Below are positions 1 through 9,159 of a DNA stretch of 64,000 nt, in pieces. The position numbers and the translations under genes were made by a program. The number at the start of each line of letters is the position of its first letter. Position 1 is the stretch's first letter. Under the pieces are notes generated by a model. That model saw only the letters and a program-made list of their open reading frames with translations, had not been told where the DNA came from and made no database searches. This DNA comes from Rhizobium rosettiformans W3 (lineage in GTDB: Bacteria; Pseudomonadota; Alphaproteobacteria; Rhizobiales; Rhizobiaceae): NCBI RefSeq assembly GCF_004912135.1, contig NZ_STGU01000008.1, positions 186,001-250,000 of the forward strand, written 5' to 3'.

Positions 1-526
1 CGAACAATGCCTTTTCGCGGCTGTTCCACATGTCCAGCATCTTGTGATCCGGCAGGCAGCCGATCAGACCGGGATGGATAAGCCCGGCATATTTGACGCC
101 TGGCACGTGGCGCGAGGAGGTGAACATTCCATGGAAGTCCCAGATCGACTTCTGTGCCTCGGGGAAGTGCTCGGTCAGGAATCCGCCGCCGTTCTTCTTG
201 GAGAAGAAGCCGTTGAAGCCCCAGAGAGAGTTGTCGAAGGCACCGATGTCGAGGATGTCGACGACCAGCAGGTCGCCCGGTTGTGCCCCCTTGACGCCGA
301 TCGGCCCCGACAGGAAATGCACCTGGCTCAGATCGACATCGCGGACATCGGCCGCATCGTCGTCATTCTTGATCTGGCCGCCGGTCCAGTCATAGGTCTC
401 GACCAGGAAATCGTCCCCCGGCTCGACCCAGCAGGCCATCGGAATATCCGGGTGCCAGCGGTTGTGGATCTTCTCGTTGGTATAGGGCGACTCGCTGAGA
501 TCGACCTTGATCAGGGTATCGGGCAT
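1..526 (-). CDS. fmdA: Formamidase (acetamidase/formamidase family), partial at the left edge
   Basis: Hydrolyses formamide or short aliphatic amides to ammonia and the acid. About 175 N-terminal residues are in the window; the C-terminus lies beyond position 1. The start MPDTLIKVDL follows an AAGGAG site on the minus strand. Visible features are the family N-terminus with NRWHPDIP, an EPGDDF stretch, a GPIGVKGAQPGDLLVVDIL segment and a DFHGM/HPGLIGCLP segment typical of FmdA. It is the last visible gene of a leftward operon behind a five-gene Urt-type transporter, so the transporter probably brings in the amide (or urea) that this enzyme cleaves. Family assignment is by recognition; the exact amide is inferred. 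Confidence 0.9.
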   Translation of the reverse strand, partial: MPDTLIKVDLSESPYTNEKIHNRWHPDIPMACWVEPGDDFLVETYDWTGGQIKNDDDAADVRDVDLSQVHFLSGPIGVKGAQPGDLLVVDILDIGAFDNSLWGFNGFFSKKNGGGFLTEHFPEAQKSIWDFHGMFTSSRHVPGVKYAGLIHPGLIGCLPDHKMLDMWNSREKALF

Positions 527-571
527 GGCTTGGCTCCTTCCTTGGATGTGAAGCGGCTGGGTTTGGTGGGA

Positions 572-1261
572 TCAGACGGAGAGGAAGCTGGAGACGCGGG
601 CCTCATCGATGCCGGCGCGCGGGGCTTCATGGACGAATTCGCCCTTTTCGATCACCAGCACCCGGTCGGCCATGTCGAGGGCAAAGCTCAACACCTGCTC
701 GGAGACGACGATGGAAAGGCCGATCTCGTCGCGGATCCGGCAGAGCGTTCGCGCCATCTCCTTGATGATCGATGGCTGGATGCCTTCGGTCGGCTCGTCA
801 AGCAGCAGCACTTTCGGCTTGGACGCCAGCGCGCGGGCGATCGCCAGCTGTTGCTGCTGACCGCCGGAGAGATTGCCACCGCGCCGCCCCTTCATCTCGA
901 GCAGCACGGGAAAAAGCTCGTAGATCTGCCCTGGCACGGTCTTCTCCCCGGTCACGGTCAGCCCGGTTTCGATGTTTTCCTGGACCGTGAGCGTTGAAAA
1001 GATCATCCGCCCCTGCGGCACATAGGCGAGACCTTTGGCCACCCGTTCGTAGCTTTCGAGCCGCTCGACCGGTGTCTCGCCGATCCGGATCGATCCCGCG
1101 GCGGAGGGAACGACCCCCATCAGCGACTTCATAAGCGTCGTCTTGCCCATGCCGTTGCGACCCATGATCGCAACGATCTCAGCGGGTTTGACGTCGAAGG
1201 ACAGGCCGTGAATGACTTCGCTCTGGCCGTAGCTGACCTTCAGTTTTTCGACTGACAACAT
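572..1261 (-). CDS. urtE: Urea/short-chain amide ABC transporter, ATP-binding protein UrtE
   Basis: Cytoplasmic ATPase of 229 residues, one of two for the amide/urea uptake system. Walker A is GRNGMGKT at residues 34-41, the signature is NLSGGQQQQLAIARAL, and Walker B is VLLLDEPTEG followed by the LivF/UrtE-type IQPSII. The start is preceded by TAGGAG. It lies 9 bases after urtD and 45 bases before the formamidase gene on the same strand, so all are probably co-transcribed. UrtE is favoured over LivF because the complete A-B-C-D-E order and the following formamidase match the urea/amide arrangement. Confidence 0.93.
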   Translation of the reverse strand: MLSVEKLKVSYGQSEVIHGLSFDVKPAEIVAIMGRNGMGKTTLMKSLMGVVPSAAGSIRIGETPVERLESYERVAKGLAYVPQGRMIFSTLTVQENIETGLTVTGEKTVPGQIYELFPVLLEMKGRRGGNLSGGQQQQLAIARALASKPKVLLLDEPTEGIQPSIIKEMARTLCRIRDEIGLSIVVSEQVLSFALDMADRVLVIEKGEFVHEAPRAGIDEARVSSFLSV

Positions 1262-1270
1262 GACGATCTC

Positions 1271-2029
1271 CTAGTGACCGAGATAGACTTCGACGACCCG
1301 CGGATCGCTCTTGACGCGCTCCATGCTGCCTTCCGAAAGCACCTTGCCCTGGTGCAGCACGGTGACCCGGTGGGCGATGTCCTCGACGAACTTCATGTCG
1401 TGCTCGATGACGATCACCGATTGGTTCTTCGTGATCGTGTTGAGGAGTTCCGCCGTCTTGATGCGCTCGGCAACGCTCATCCCGGCCACCGGCTCGTCGA
1501 GCATCAGAAGCCGCGGCTTCTGGATCAACAGCATGCCGATCTCCAGCCATTGCTTCTGCCCATGACTGAGGATTGCCGCGTCGGTGTTCAGATGATCCTT
1601 GAGGAAAATCAGTTCGGCCACTTCCTCGACCCGCTCGATGACCTCCTTGTCCCTGCGAAAGGTGAGCGCCCCGAAAACGGAGCGGCCGCGGGGAAAGGAA
1701 AGTTCGAGATTTTCGAAGACGGTGAGATCCTCGTAGATCGACGGGTTCTGGAACTTGCGACCAACGCCTGCATGCACGATCTCGTGCTCGCGCATACGGG
1801 TGAGCTCCCGACCGTCGAACCGGATGGAGCCGGACGTCGCCTTCGTCCGCCCACAGATGAGATCGAGCACCGTGGTCTTGCCGGCCCCGTTCGGTCCGAT
1901 GATCACGCGGATCTCGTTCTCGTCGACATAGAGCGAGAGGTCATTCACCGCCTTGAAGCCGTCAAAGGACACGGTGAGGGCGTCGATGCTGAGGATGAAG
2001 TCTTTCGCGGGTTGAGAAACAACTTGCAT
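1271..2029 (-). CDS. urtD: Urea/short-chain amide ABC transporter, ATP-binding protein UrtD
   Basis: Second ATPase of the transporter, 252 residues from the chosen start. Walker A is GPNGAGKT, the C-loop carries LSHGQKQWLEIGMLL (an SHGQ variant of SGGQ that is normal for UrtD), Walker B is LLMLDEPVAGM, and the H-loop is IVIEHDM. Upstream in-frame ATGs exist at 2044 and 2041, where the gene would overlap the urtC stop, but the ATG at 2029 has GGAGG five bases upstream and is preferred. It pairs with UrtE to drive the UrtB/UrtC channel. Confidence 0.93.
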   Translation of the reverse strand: MQVVSQPAKDFILSIDALTVSFDGFKAVNDLSLYVDENEIRVIIGPNGAGKTTVLDLICGRTKATSGSIRFDGRELTRMREHEIVHAGVGRKFQNPSIYEDLTVFENLELSFPRGRSVFGALTFRRDKEVIERVEEVAELIFLKDHLNTDAAILSHGQKQWLEIGMLLIQKPRLLMLDEPVAGMSVAERIKTAELLNTITKNQSVIVIEHDMKFVEDIAHRVTVLHQGKVLSEGSMERVKSDPRVVEVYLGH

Positions 2030-2040
2030 GCTCGCCTCCA

Positions 2041-3168
2041 TCATTCGGCCGCTTGCGGCTGCGTCAGCGGCGCGCGTTTCAGGAAACCGGGTAGCCGGCG
2101 TGTAACGAACGGCTCGACATAGTCCTTGACCACACCGGCAAGGCCGTAGGGGAAGGCCATGACGACAGCGATGAAGAGGCCGCCCATGGCAAACAGCCAG
2201 AGTTCGGGGAAACTCTCGGAAAAGGTTGTCTTGGCGGCATTGACGAGAAGCGCGCCGTAGATCGCCCCGAACAGCGACAGGCGTCCGCCGACGGCCGCAA
2301 AGATCACCATCTCGATGGATGGCACGATCCCCACGAAGGACGGCGACATGAAGCCGACCTGCAGCGTGAACATCGCACCACCTATGGCAGACATCGCAGC
2401 GGCAAGGCAGAAGATGAAGATCTTGAAATTGGCGACGTCATATCCGGAGAATCGAACCCGGTCCTCGCGATCCCGCATGGCGATCAGCAACCGGCCGAAT
2501 TTCGAGATGCGGACCGCCTGGGCGAGGAGGAGCACACCGATCAAAAGCACGGCGTTGACGAAGTAGAGGATCAGCTTGGCCTCGTCGGTACGGATATCCC
2601 AGCCGAGCAAGGTCCTGAGATCGGTGATCCCGTTGACACCGCCGGTATAACCCTGCTGGCCGATGATCAGGATGGTAAGGATCGCGGCAACGGCCTGGGT
2701 GATGATGGCGAAATAGACCCCACCGACGCGCCGCTTGAACATGGCCGAACCAATGATGAAGGCGAAAATCGACGGGACGAGAAGGATCGCGGCAAGCGTG
2801 AAGGAGAAGGAATAGAAGGGCGCCCACCACGACGGCAGTACAGTGATCTGGTTCCAGTCCATGAAGTCGGGAATGCCTGGCGTCGACTGGATCTTCGTCG
2901 CTTCGGGCGTGGAGGCCTCAAGCTTGAGGAACATCGCCATGCAGTAGCCACCGAGACCGAAGAAGATCCCCTGGCCCAGGCTGAGGATGCCGCCATTGCC
3001 CCACAGCAGGACGAGGCCGATGGCAACGAAGGCATAGGTCAGATACTTGCCGATCAGATTGAGCCGGAAGATGTCCAGCCCGAGAGGCAGGACAATGAGC
3101 AGCAGCGCGGCCAGGATGGCGAAGTAGAGCCATTCCTTGCGGGAGAAGAGAAAGCCGACAGCAGGCAT
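2041..3168 (-). CDS. urtC: Urea/short-chain amide ABC transporter, permease UrtC
   Basis: Inner-membrane permease of 375 residues in the LivM/UrtC family. Several hydrophobic segments are visible, with the family motif WGNGGILSLGQGIFFGLGGY near the N-terminus, the cytoplasmic EAA-like loop IAMRDREDRVRFSGYD, and GGRLSLFGAIYGALLVN near the C-terminus. The insertion between the early helices (EASTPEATKIQSTPGIPDFMDW) is typical of UrtC and longer than in LivM, which supports the urea/amide assignment. The start has AGGAG upstream. It lies 11 bases after urtB. Confidence 0.93.
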   Translation of the reverse strand: MPAVGFLFSRKEWLYFAILAALLLIVLPLGLDIFRLNLIGKYLTYAFVAIGLVLLWGNGGILSLGQGIFFGLGGYCMAMFLKLEASTPEATKIQSTPGIPDFMDWNQITVLPSWWAPFYSFSFTLAAILLVPSIFAFIIGSAMFKRRVGGVYFAIITQAVAAILTILIIGQQGYTGGVNGITDLRTLLGWDIRTDEAKLILYFVNAVLLIGVLLLAQAVRISKFGRLLIAMRDREDRVRFSGYDVANFKIFIFCLAAAMSAIGGAMFTLQVGFMSPSFVGIVPSIEMVIFAAVGGRLSLFGAIYGALLVNAAKTTFSESFPELWLFAMGGLFIAVVMAFPYGLAGVVKDYVEPFVTRRLPGFLKRAPLTQPQAAE

Positions 3169-3179
3169 GGGAGATCTCC

Positions 3180-4106
3180 TTAGCGGCGGATGTTGAGGGA
3201 GAAGAGGCCTTGCGGTCGCAGCATCAGGATCCCGACGACGGTGAGCAGGGTCAGAACCTTGGCCATGGAGCCGCTAAGGAAGAATTCCATTGTCGACTGG
3301 GCCTGGGAGATGGTGAAGGCCGAGGCGATGGTGCCGATCAGACTGCCCGCACCGCCAAAGACGACCACGAGGAAAGTATCGACAATGTAGAGCTGTCCCG
3401 CCGTTGGCCCGGTCGAGCCGATCATGGTGAAGGCGGAACCGGCAATGCCGGCGATGCCGCAGCCGAGCCCGAAGGTCATGCGGTCGACCTTCTTGGTATC
3501 GATGCCGACGGCACCGGCCATGACGCGGTTCTGCACCACCGCGCGCACCCGCTTGCCCCAGGACGAGCGATACATGAGGAAATAGACACCGGCAGCGATG
3601 ATCAGGGTGAGCACCATGACGAAGAGGCCGTTGAGCGGCACCTCGATCGTATCGCTGACGGCAACGGACCCCATCATCCAGTCAGGGAGGGTTACGCCGA
3701 CTTCGCGGGCGCCGAAGATCGAGCGATAGAGCTGCTGCAGCACGAGCGACAGGCCCCAGGTGGCCAGCAGCGTGTCGAGCGGTCGACGATAGAGATGACG
3801 GATCAGCGCCCATTCGACGAAAACGCCGAGCGAAAACGAGGCTGCGAAGGCAAGTGCCATGGCAACGAAGAAATAGAAAGGGAAGAGCCCGGGCAGATAG
3901 GTCGTCACTAGGGTGGAGACGAGATAGGTGACATAGGCGCCGAGGATCATGAACTCCCCATGCGCCATGTTGATGACCCCCATCTGTCCAAAGATGATGG
4001 CAAGACCGAGTGCCATCAGCACGAAGACGGAAAACAGGATCAGCCCTGCAAAGCCCTGCATGGCCAGGATCGAGAAGAATTCGCTGTAGGTATAGTCACC
4101 GATCAT
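3180..4106 (-). CDS. urtB: Urea/short-chain amide ABC transporter, permease UrtB
   Basis: Inner-membrane permease of 308 residues in the LivH/UrtB family. Visible marks are FGQMGVINMAHGEFMILGAY near residue 40, the loop VRAVVQNRVMAGAVGID, the GLGCGIAGIAGSAF stretch and the C-terminal LRPQGLF. An in-frame ATG lies at 4121, but the ATG at 4106 has GAGG seven bases upstream and gives the usual family length. It is separated from urtA by 79 bases holding a terminator-like hairpin, so it may be expressed at a lower level than the binding protein. Confidence 0.93.
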   Translation of the reverse strand: MIGDYTYSEFFSILAMQGFAGLILFSVFVLMALGLAIIFGQMGVINMAHGEFMILGAYVTYLVSTLVTTYLPGLFPFYFFVAMALAFAASFSLGVFVEWALIRHLYRRPLDTLLATWGLSLVLQQLYRSIFGAREVGVTLPDWMMGSVAVSDTIEVPLNGLFVMVLTLIIAAGVYFLMYRSSWGKRVRAVVQNRVMAGAVGIDTKKVDRMTFGLGCGIAGIAGSAFTMIGSTGPTAGQLYIVDTFLVVVFGGAGSLIGTIASAFTISQAQSTMEFFLSGSMAKVLTLLTVVGILMLRPQGLFSLNIRR

Positions 4107-4146
4107 TGCGTCACCTCGCATGTCCTCGAAAGACGTTCGGGAAAAA

Positions 4147-4167
4147 GGGGCCGGCTAAGCCGGCCCT
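4147..4167 (-). terminator. Terminator-like hairpin between urtA and urtB
   Basis: On the minus strand, just after the urtA stop, GGGCCGGC and GCCGGCCC form an 8-bp stem around TTA and are followed by CCTTTTTC. This has the form of a leaky intrinsic terminator. Such elements between a binding-protein gene and its permease genes commonly keep the binding protein in excess; that role is inferred here. Confidence 0.7.
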
Positions 4168-4185
4168 CCAGGCGGGGAACGAGGC

Positions 4186-5448
4186 TTATTGATAGCCTTC
4201 CGGGAATGGATCGGGCTCCATCAGGTCCGTGGTCTCGTAGACGACGTCGTACTGACCGTCGGCACGGGCGTGTCCGATACGGGTCTTGGACCAGAGGTGG
4301 TGGTTCTCGTGAACCTTCACATAGCCTTCCGGTGCCGTGGAAAGTTCGATGCCCGGCGAAGCGGCGCGCACCTTGTCGATGTCGAAGGAGCCAGCCTTCT
4401 CCACCGCGGCCTTCCACAGCCAGGGGCCGAGATAGGCGGCTTGGGTGACGTCGCCGATGACGATATTGTCGCCCCACATCTTCTTGAATTCAGTGACGAA
4501 GGACATGTTGTTGTCGTTCGGCAGGCTCTGGAAGTACTTCATGGCGGCATAGGCCCCAACCATGTTTTCCCCGCCGATGCCAAGGATTTCGTCTTCGGTG
4601 ACAGAAATCGTGAGAAGCAGCGGCTTCTCCTTGGTCATGTCGATGCCGGCCGCCTTCAGCTGCTTGTAGAAGGCGACGTTCGAACCGCCGACGACGATCG
4701 CATAGATCACGTCAGGCTTCTTCAGCTTGATCTTGTTGATCACCGAGTTGAACTGGGTATGGCCGAGCGGGTAGTATTCCTCGCCGACGACTTCGAGGCC
4801 GAGCTTCTCGATGTGCTTGCGGGCGATCTTGTTGGACGTGCGCGGCCAGATATAGTCGGAGCCGAGCAGATAGAAGCTCTTCGCACCCTTCTCCTTCACC
4901 ACCCAGTCGATGCCGGCGAGAATCTGCTGGGTCGCTTCCTGACCGGTGTAGATGACGTTCGGCGACTGCTCGAGCCCTTCGTAGAAGGTCGGGTAGTAGA
5001 GCATGCCGTTATACTGCTCGAAGACCGGCAGAACGGCCTTGCGCGAAGCCGAGGTCCAGCAGCCGAAAACGGCAGCGACCTTGTCCTCGACAAGCAGCTT
5101 CTTCGCCTTTTCGGCAAAGGTCGGCCAGTCGGAGCCTCCGTCTTCCTGGATCACCTCGATCTTGCGGCCGAGAATGCCGCCGCTGGCATTGATCTGCTCG
5201 ATGGCGAGCTTCTCGGCCTGCACGGAACCGGTTTCGGAAATAGCCATGGTGCCGGTGACGGAATGCAGGATGCCGACTTTCACCGTGTCGTCGGTCACGG
5301 CAAGACCAGTCGTATTGATCGCCGCAGTGGACGTGTCCTGTGCAAGCAGCGGTGTGTTCAGGGCGGCCAGCAGCGGGATCGATGCCACCCCCGCAAGCAG
5401 GGCTCGGCGACTGATGCTCATCTGTGGTTTCTTGGGGTCGTCAGACAT
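4186..5448 (-). CDS. urtA: Urea/short-chain amide ABC transporter, substrate-binding protein UrtA
   Basis: Periplasmic binding protein of 420 residues that captures the amide or urea for UrtBC. The start used is the ATG at 5448 (MSDDPKKP), with AAGAGG upstream; an ATG at 5463 has no ribosome-binding site. An SRR plus hydrophobic segment (SRRALLAGVASIPLLAAL) with an LLAQD cleavage region suggests Tat or Sec export. The mature part carries VKVGILHSVTGTMAISE, GGILGRKIEVIQEDGGSDWPTFAEKA, VFGCWTSASRKAVLPVFE and LLYPTFYEG-like segments (GMLYYPTFYEGLEQSPNVIY), all hallmarks of UrtA/FmdD. First gene of the leftward operon, divergent from the sensor kinase. Confidence 0.94.
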   Translation of the reverse strand: MSDDPKKPQMSISRRALLAGVASIPLLAALNTPLLAQDTSTAAINTTGLAVTDDTVKVGILHSVTGTMAISETGSVQAEKLAIEQINASGGILGRKIEVIQEDGGSDWPTFAEKAKKLLVEDKVAAVFGCWTSASRKAVLPVFEQYNGMLYYPTFYEGLEQSPNVIYTGQEATQQILAGIDWVVKEKGAKSFYLLGSDYIWPRTSNKIARKHIEKLGLEVVGEEYYPLGHTQFNSVINKIKLKKPDVIYAIVVGGSNVAFYKQLKAAGIDMTKEKPLLLTISVTEDEILGIGGENMVGAYAAMKYFQSLPNDNNMSFVTEFKKMWGDNIVIGDVTQAAYLGPWLWKAAVEKAGSFDIDKVRAASPGIELSTAPEGYVKVHENHHLWSKTRIGHARADGQYDVVYETTDLMEPDPFPEGYQ

Positions 5449-5781
5449 GGCGTGCCTCTTCATCGTTCTAGGAGGTTGCGGCGGGGGCTGGCAGCAATTG
5501 AACCGGCCAACTGGCGGTAAATTCGTCGCAATTTGTGCAACGCAACAATGGAGCGTTTGACGTATACCCACCCGGGTCTTTGTCCCCTATGGTTCCCTTC
5601 AACAGAGGCAATCCGTTCGGGAAACCAAGGAAAAACACGAGCCTGCGTCATCGGTTCATTTGGCCCGCAAGGCCTGGCGTCAGGATCGGAAATCGCGATT
5701 TCCCCGAATGGTACGAGAATTGCCTCCCAAAGCAGGGGCATAGCGCGCGGCAGGCCGCCTCGCCGGTCGCAGGGGGATGAA
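5449..5781. promoter_or_regulatory. Divergent intergenic region between urtA and the hybrid sensor kinase
   Basis: This 333-base gap must hold the promoters of the leftward amide operon and the rightward two-component genes. The kinase reading frame stays open back to 5533, but there is no ribosome-binding site or family similarity there. A CTAGGAGG stretch at 5468-5475 is in the wrong orientation for urtA. No confident -35/-10 or sigma-54 site was found. Confidence 0.4.
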
Positions 5782-8700
5782 TTGAACCAGGCCGAACGGA
5801 TTCCCAGAATTCGGCGGACCTACAACAGGTGGGTCGCCAACCAGACGTTGGAGGACTACGCCCTGCGCTTCACCGCGCACGAGGTGCGTCGTTTCTCGCC
5901 GGGTCGGATCGCCAACACGGCGCTGGGTGCGATCTCCTTCCTGGCGCTGGAAGCGATCGGTGGGGCCATCACCTTGAGCTACGGCTTCACCAATGCAACG
6001 CTAGCAATCCTGGTCGCATGCTCGGTCATGCTGGTCATCGGCATCCCGATTGCCTACAGCGCCGCCCGCTACGGGGTGGATATCGATCTTCTGACCCGCG
6101 GTGCCGGTTTCGGTTATCTCGGCTCCACCGTGACCTCATTGATCTATGCCTGCTTCACCTTCCTCTTCTTTGCCATCGAGGCGGCGATCATCGCCAAGGC
6201 GCTGGAATTGATCACGGGACTGCCGCTGACGATCGGCTATATCGTCAGCGCGGTCGCCATCGTTCCCCTCGTCACCCACGGCGTGACCTTCATCAGCCGG
6301 TTCCAGGCATGGTCGCAGCCTTTCTGGGTGGTGCTGCAGCTTGCCCCCTTTGTCTTCATCGCTGCCCAGGGGCTTGAACCGGTGCGCGACTGGACCGGCT
6401 ATACCGGTCTCATTGGCCCGGTCGACCATGGCTTCGATGTCGCGCTCTTCGGTCTCTGCTCGGCCGTGGTATTTTCGCTCGCGGCACAGATCGGCGAACA
6501 GGTCGACTATCTGCGCTTCCTGCCGCGCAAGACAGCTCAAAACAGGGTACGGTGGTGGCTCGCGCTGTTGAGCGCGGGCCCCGGCTGGATCGTCATCGGC
6601 GGGCTGAAGATCCTGGCGGGTTCGTTCCTGGCCTTCTACGCCTTTCGAAACGGCGTTGCGTTTGAGGATGCCTCCGATCCGACGCAGATGTATCTGACCG
6701 TGTTCAGCCAGATGCTCGGCTCGCCAGAGTTTGCGCTGGGCGTCACCGGCATTTTTGTCGTCATCTGCCAGGTGAAGATCAACGTCACGAATACCTATGC
6801 CGGGTCCATCGCCTGGTCGAACTTCTTTTCGCGTCTGACCCACAGCCATCCGGGGCGCGTCGTCTGGCTCGTGTTCAACGTGTTGATCGGCCTGCTACTG
6901 ATGGAATTCGGCATCTACAAGGCATTGGAAACGGTGCTAGGCCTCTATTCCATCGTCGCCATTGCCTGGACTGCCTCCATCGCCGCCGACCTGATGATCG
7001 CCAAGCCTTTCGGCCTGTCGCCGCCTATCATCGAGTTCAAGCGAGCCCATCTCTACGACATCAATCCGGTCGGTTTCGGCTCGATGACGATCGCGGCACT
7101 TGCCGCCTTCGCCGCCTATGGCGGCCTCCTCGGCGAACTGGCGAGCAAGATCTATGTCTATGTCGCGCTTGCCCTGCCCTTCGTGCTCGTGCCGCTGATC
7201 GCGAGCCTCACAGGCGGGCGCTATTACATCGCAAGAAACAGCAGCGTTCACGCGGACGCTTCAGGCCATGCGGGATGTTCGATCTGCGAGCTGAATTTCG
7301 ACCGGGAGGACATGGCCCACTGCCCGGCCTATTCGGGACCGATCTGCTCGCTCTGCTGCTCTCTCGATGCACGCTGCCACGACCTGTGCAAAACCGATGC
7401 ACGCTTCAGTCAGCAGGCAAAGGCCGTCGCCCGCGCTTGGCTGCCGGCCGGGATGGCCGAGGCGGTCCATGGCAGCGTGATGCGCTATATCGCGCTCTTC
7501 ACGGTGGTGAATGCCTTCATGGGCAGTGTCTTTTGGCTCATCCACTTCCAGAGCACGATCGAATATCCGGATGCTGCCAAACTGATCGGCTTCGAGCTCT
7601 GGAAACTCTACATCATCCTCTTCATCCTAGCCGGCATCGTCACCTGGCTCTTCGTGCTGGCTCAGGAAAGCCGCGACTTCGCCGAGGAAGAAGCCAGCCG
7701 CCATACCAGACTGCTGATGGACGAGATCCGGGCCCATGAGGAAACCGACCGACAGCTGCAAAAGGCCAAAGAGGCGGCGGAATCGGCGAACCTTGCCAAA
7801 AGCAAATACGTCGTGGGCCTGAGCCACGAACTGCGCACACCGCTAACCGCGATCCTCGGCTATGCGCAGGTTCTCGAGCGCCAGCAGGGCATGCCGAACT
7901 TCGTGCACAATGCCGCCCGGACGATAAAGCGCAGCGGCGAGCACCTCGCCGACATGATCGAGGGTCTGCTCGACATCTCCAAGATCGAAGCCGGCAAGTT
8001 CGAGATCTACCGTCACAAGATTGCACTTGGTCCCTTCCTGGACCAGATCGTGGACATGTTCAGTCTGCAGGCGCAAGCAAAGGGCATCAGTTTCGAGTTT
8101 CGTGCCACCTCACCCATTCCGGACTATGTCTATACCGACGAGAAACGGCTGCGGCAGGTCCTGATCAACCTGTTGTCCAACGCCATCAAGTTCACCCATT
8201 GGGGCCATGTCTGCTTCACGCTGTCCTATCGCGGCCAGGTCGCGACGTTCGACATCGAGGACACAGGGGTCGGTATCAAGCCCCAGGATCTGGAGCGGAT
8301 TTTCCTGCCCTTCGAGCGAGCCGAGCAACCCGTCGACCAGACCCAGCCACCGGGCACGGGTCTCGGCCTGACGATCACCCGGTTGCTGGTCGAGATCATG
8401 GGCGGCGACCTCAAGCTGACAAGCCAGCCTGGCAAAGGCACGCAGTTCACCATCCGCCTGATGCTGTCGGAGGCTCAAAGACCTGATGATCTGGCGGCAC
8501 CGGCGCTCGCTGTAGCCGGTTACGAAGGGCGCCGCAGGACAATCCTGATCGCCGATGACGATGCCACACAGCGCGCGCTGATGGAGGAGGTTTTGACCCC
8601 GCTCGGCTTTTCGGTGATCACCGTGAACGACGGACCGGCCTGCCTCTCGACCCTTGCCCTGCACCGCCCGGATATCGTCATTCTCGACCTTGCGATGCCC

Positions 8701-9159
8701 AGCATGTCCGGCTGGGACGTCGCTCGGCGCATCCGCCAGCGTTACGGCCGCGACCTGCCGATACTCATTCTGTCTGCCGATGCCGGCACCGAGCGCACCA
8801 GGCCGGAATACGCGCCGCTGTTCGATTCCTATCTGATCAAGCCTTTCAACTTAGAAGGCCTGTTCGAACGTCTGGCAACACTCATTCCGCTGACCTGGAT
8901 ACTGGATGACGGGGTTCATGTGGAGACTTCCCAGCGCCCATCGTTCGCGCCCGACGAACTGCCCGACGCGCGCCGGCTGCAGCAACTCAGGACGCTGGGT
9001 CAGACGGGCTTCGTCCGCTCGATCGAAGCAATGCTGAACGACTTGGAGATCTCCATGCCCGGTACCGAGCGTTTTTGCCGACATATGCGCCAACTGGCCA
9101 CGAACTACCGCATGCGCGAGTTCCTGGCGATTATTGAGGATACCAGGAACCATGCCTGA
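5782..9159 (+). CDS. Hybrid histidine kinase with purine/cytosine permease-like (NCS1) N-terminus
   Basis: Membrane sensor kinase of about 1125 residues starting at a TTG with AGGGGG six bases upstream. Residues 1-480 resemble NCS1 purine/cytosine permeases, with about 12 hydrophobic segments and LGAISFLALEAIGGAITLSYG. Around residues 493-535 is a Cys/His-rich linker (CSIC ... HCPAY ... CSLCC ... CHDLC) able to hold metal. Two more membrane segments follow, then a HisKA domain (SHELRTPL, phospho-acceptor His682), an HATPase (NLLSNAIKF, DTGVGI, GTGLGLT) and a receiver domain (IADDD, acceptor Asp969, Lys in IKPF). The helical tail may be a degenerate Hpt. It probably senses an amide, urea or purine-related ligand and controls the divergent urt operon; the ligand is inferred from context. 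Confidence 0.88.
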   Translation: MNQAERIPRIRRTYNRWVANQTLEDYALRFTAHEVRRFSPGRIANTALGAISFLALEAIGGAITLSYGFTNATLAILVACSVMLVIGIPIAYSAARYGVDIDLLTRGAGFGYLGSTVTSLIYACFTFLFFAIEAAIIAKALELITGLPLTIGYIVSAVAIVPLVTHGVTFISRFQAWSQPFWVVLQLAPFVFIAAQGLEPVRDWTGYTGLIGPVDHGFDVALFGLCSAVVFSLAAQIGEQVDYLRFLPRKTAQNRVRWWLALLSAGPGWIVIGGLKILAGSFLAFYAFRNGVAFEDASDPTQMYLTVFSQMLGSPEFALGVTGIFVVICQVKINVTNTYAGSIAWSNFFSRLTHSHPGRVVWLVFNVLIGLLLMEFGIYKALETVLGLYSIVAIAWTASIAADLMIAKPFGLSPPIIEFKRAHLYDINPVGFGSMTIAALAAFAAYGGLLGELASKIYVYVALALPFVLVPLIASLTGGRYYIARNSSVHADASGHAGCSICELNFDREDMAHCPAYSGPICSLCCSLDARCHDLCKTDARFSQQAKAVARAWLPAGMAEAVHGSVMRYIALFTVVNAFMGSVFWLIHFQSTIEYPDAAKLIGFELWKLYIILFILAGIVTWLFVLAQESRDFAEEEASRHTRLLMDEIRAHEETDRQLQKAKEAAESANLAKSKYVVGLSHELRTPLTAILGYAQVLERQQGMPNFVHNAARTIKRSGEHLADMIEGLLDISKIEAGKFEIYRHKIALGPFLDQIVDMFSLQAQAKGISFEFRATSPIPDYVYTDEKRLRQVLINLLSNAIKFTHWGHVCFTLSYRGQVATFDIEDTGVGIKPQDLERIFLPFERAEQPVDQTQPPGTGLGLTITRLLVEIMGGDLKLTSQPGKGTQFTIRLMLSEAQRPDDLAAPALAVAGYEGRRRTILIADDDATQRALMEEVLTPLGFSVITVNDGPACLSTLALHRPDIVILDLAMPSMSGWDVARRIRQRYGRDLPILILSADAGTERTRPEYAPLFDSYLIKPFNLEGLFERLATLIPLTWILDDGVHVETSQRPSFAPDELPDARRLQQLRTLGQTGFVRSIEAMLNDLEISMPGTERFCRHMRQLATNYRMREFLAIIEDTRNHA

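Noticed and set aside
44..997. Long plus-strand frame across the formamidase and urtE genes
   Set aside because: It is antisense to two well-supported genes and has no ribosome-binding site or family similarity.
5490..5515. Possible sigma-54 promoter (TGGCCGG...TTGCT) upstream of urtA on the minus strand
   Set aside because: The spacing between GG and GC is 11 rather than the required 10 bases and the -24 element is poor.
4189..5520. 443-codon plus-strand frame antisense to urtA
   Set aside because: A mirror of the GC-rich codon pattern of urtA; no protein motifs.
5533..5781. N-terminal extension of the hybrid kinase to the ATG at 5533
   Set aside because: The added 83 residues are not protein-like, there is no ribosome-binding site at 5533, and the TTG at 5782 has AGGGGG correctly placed.
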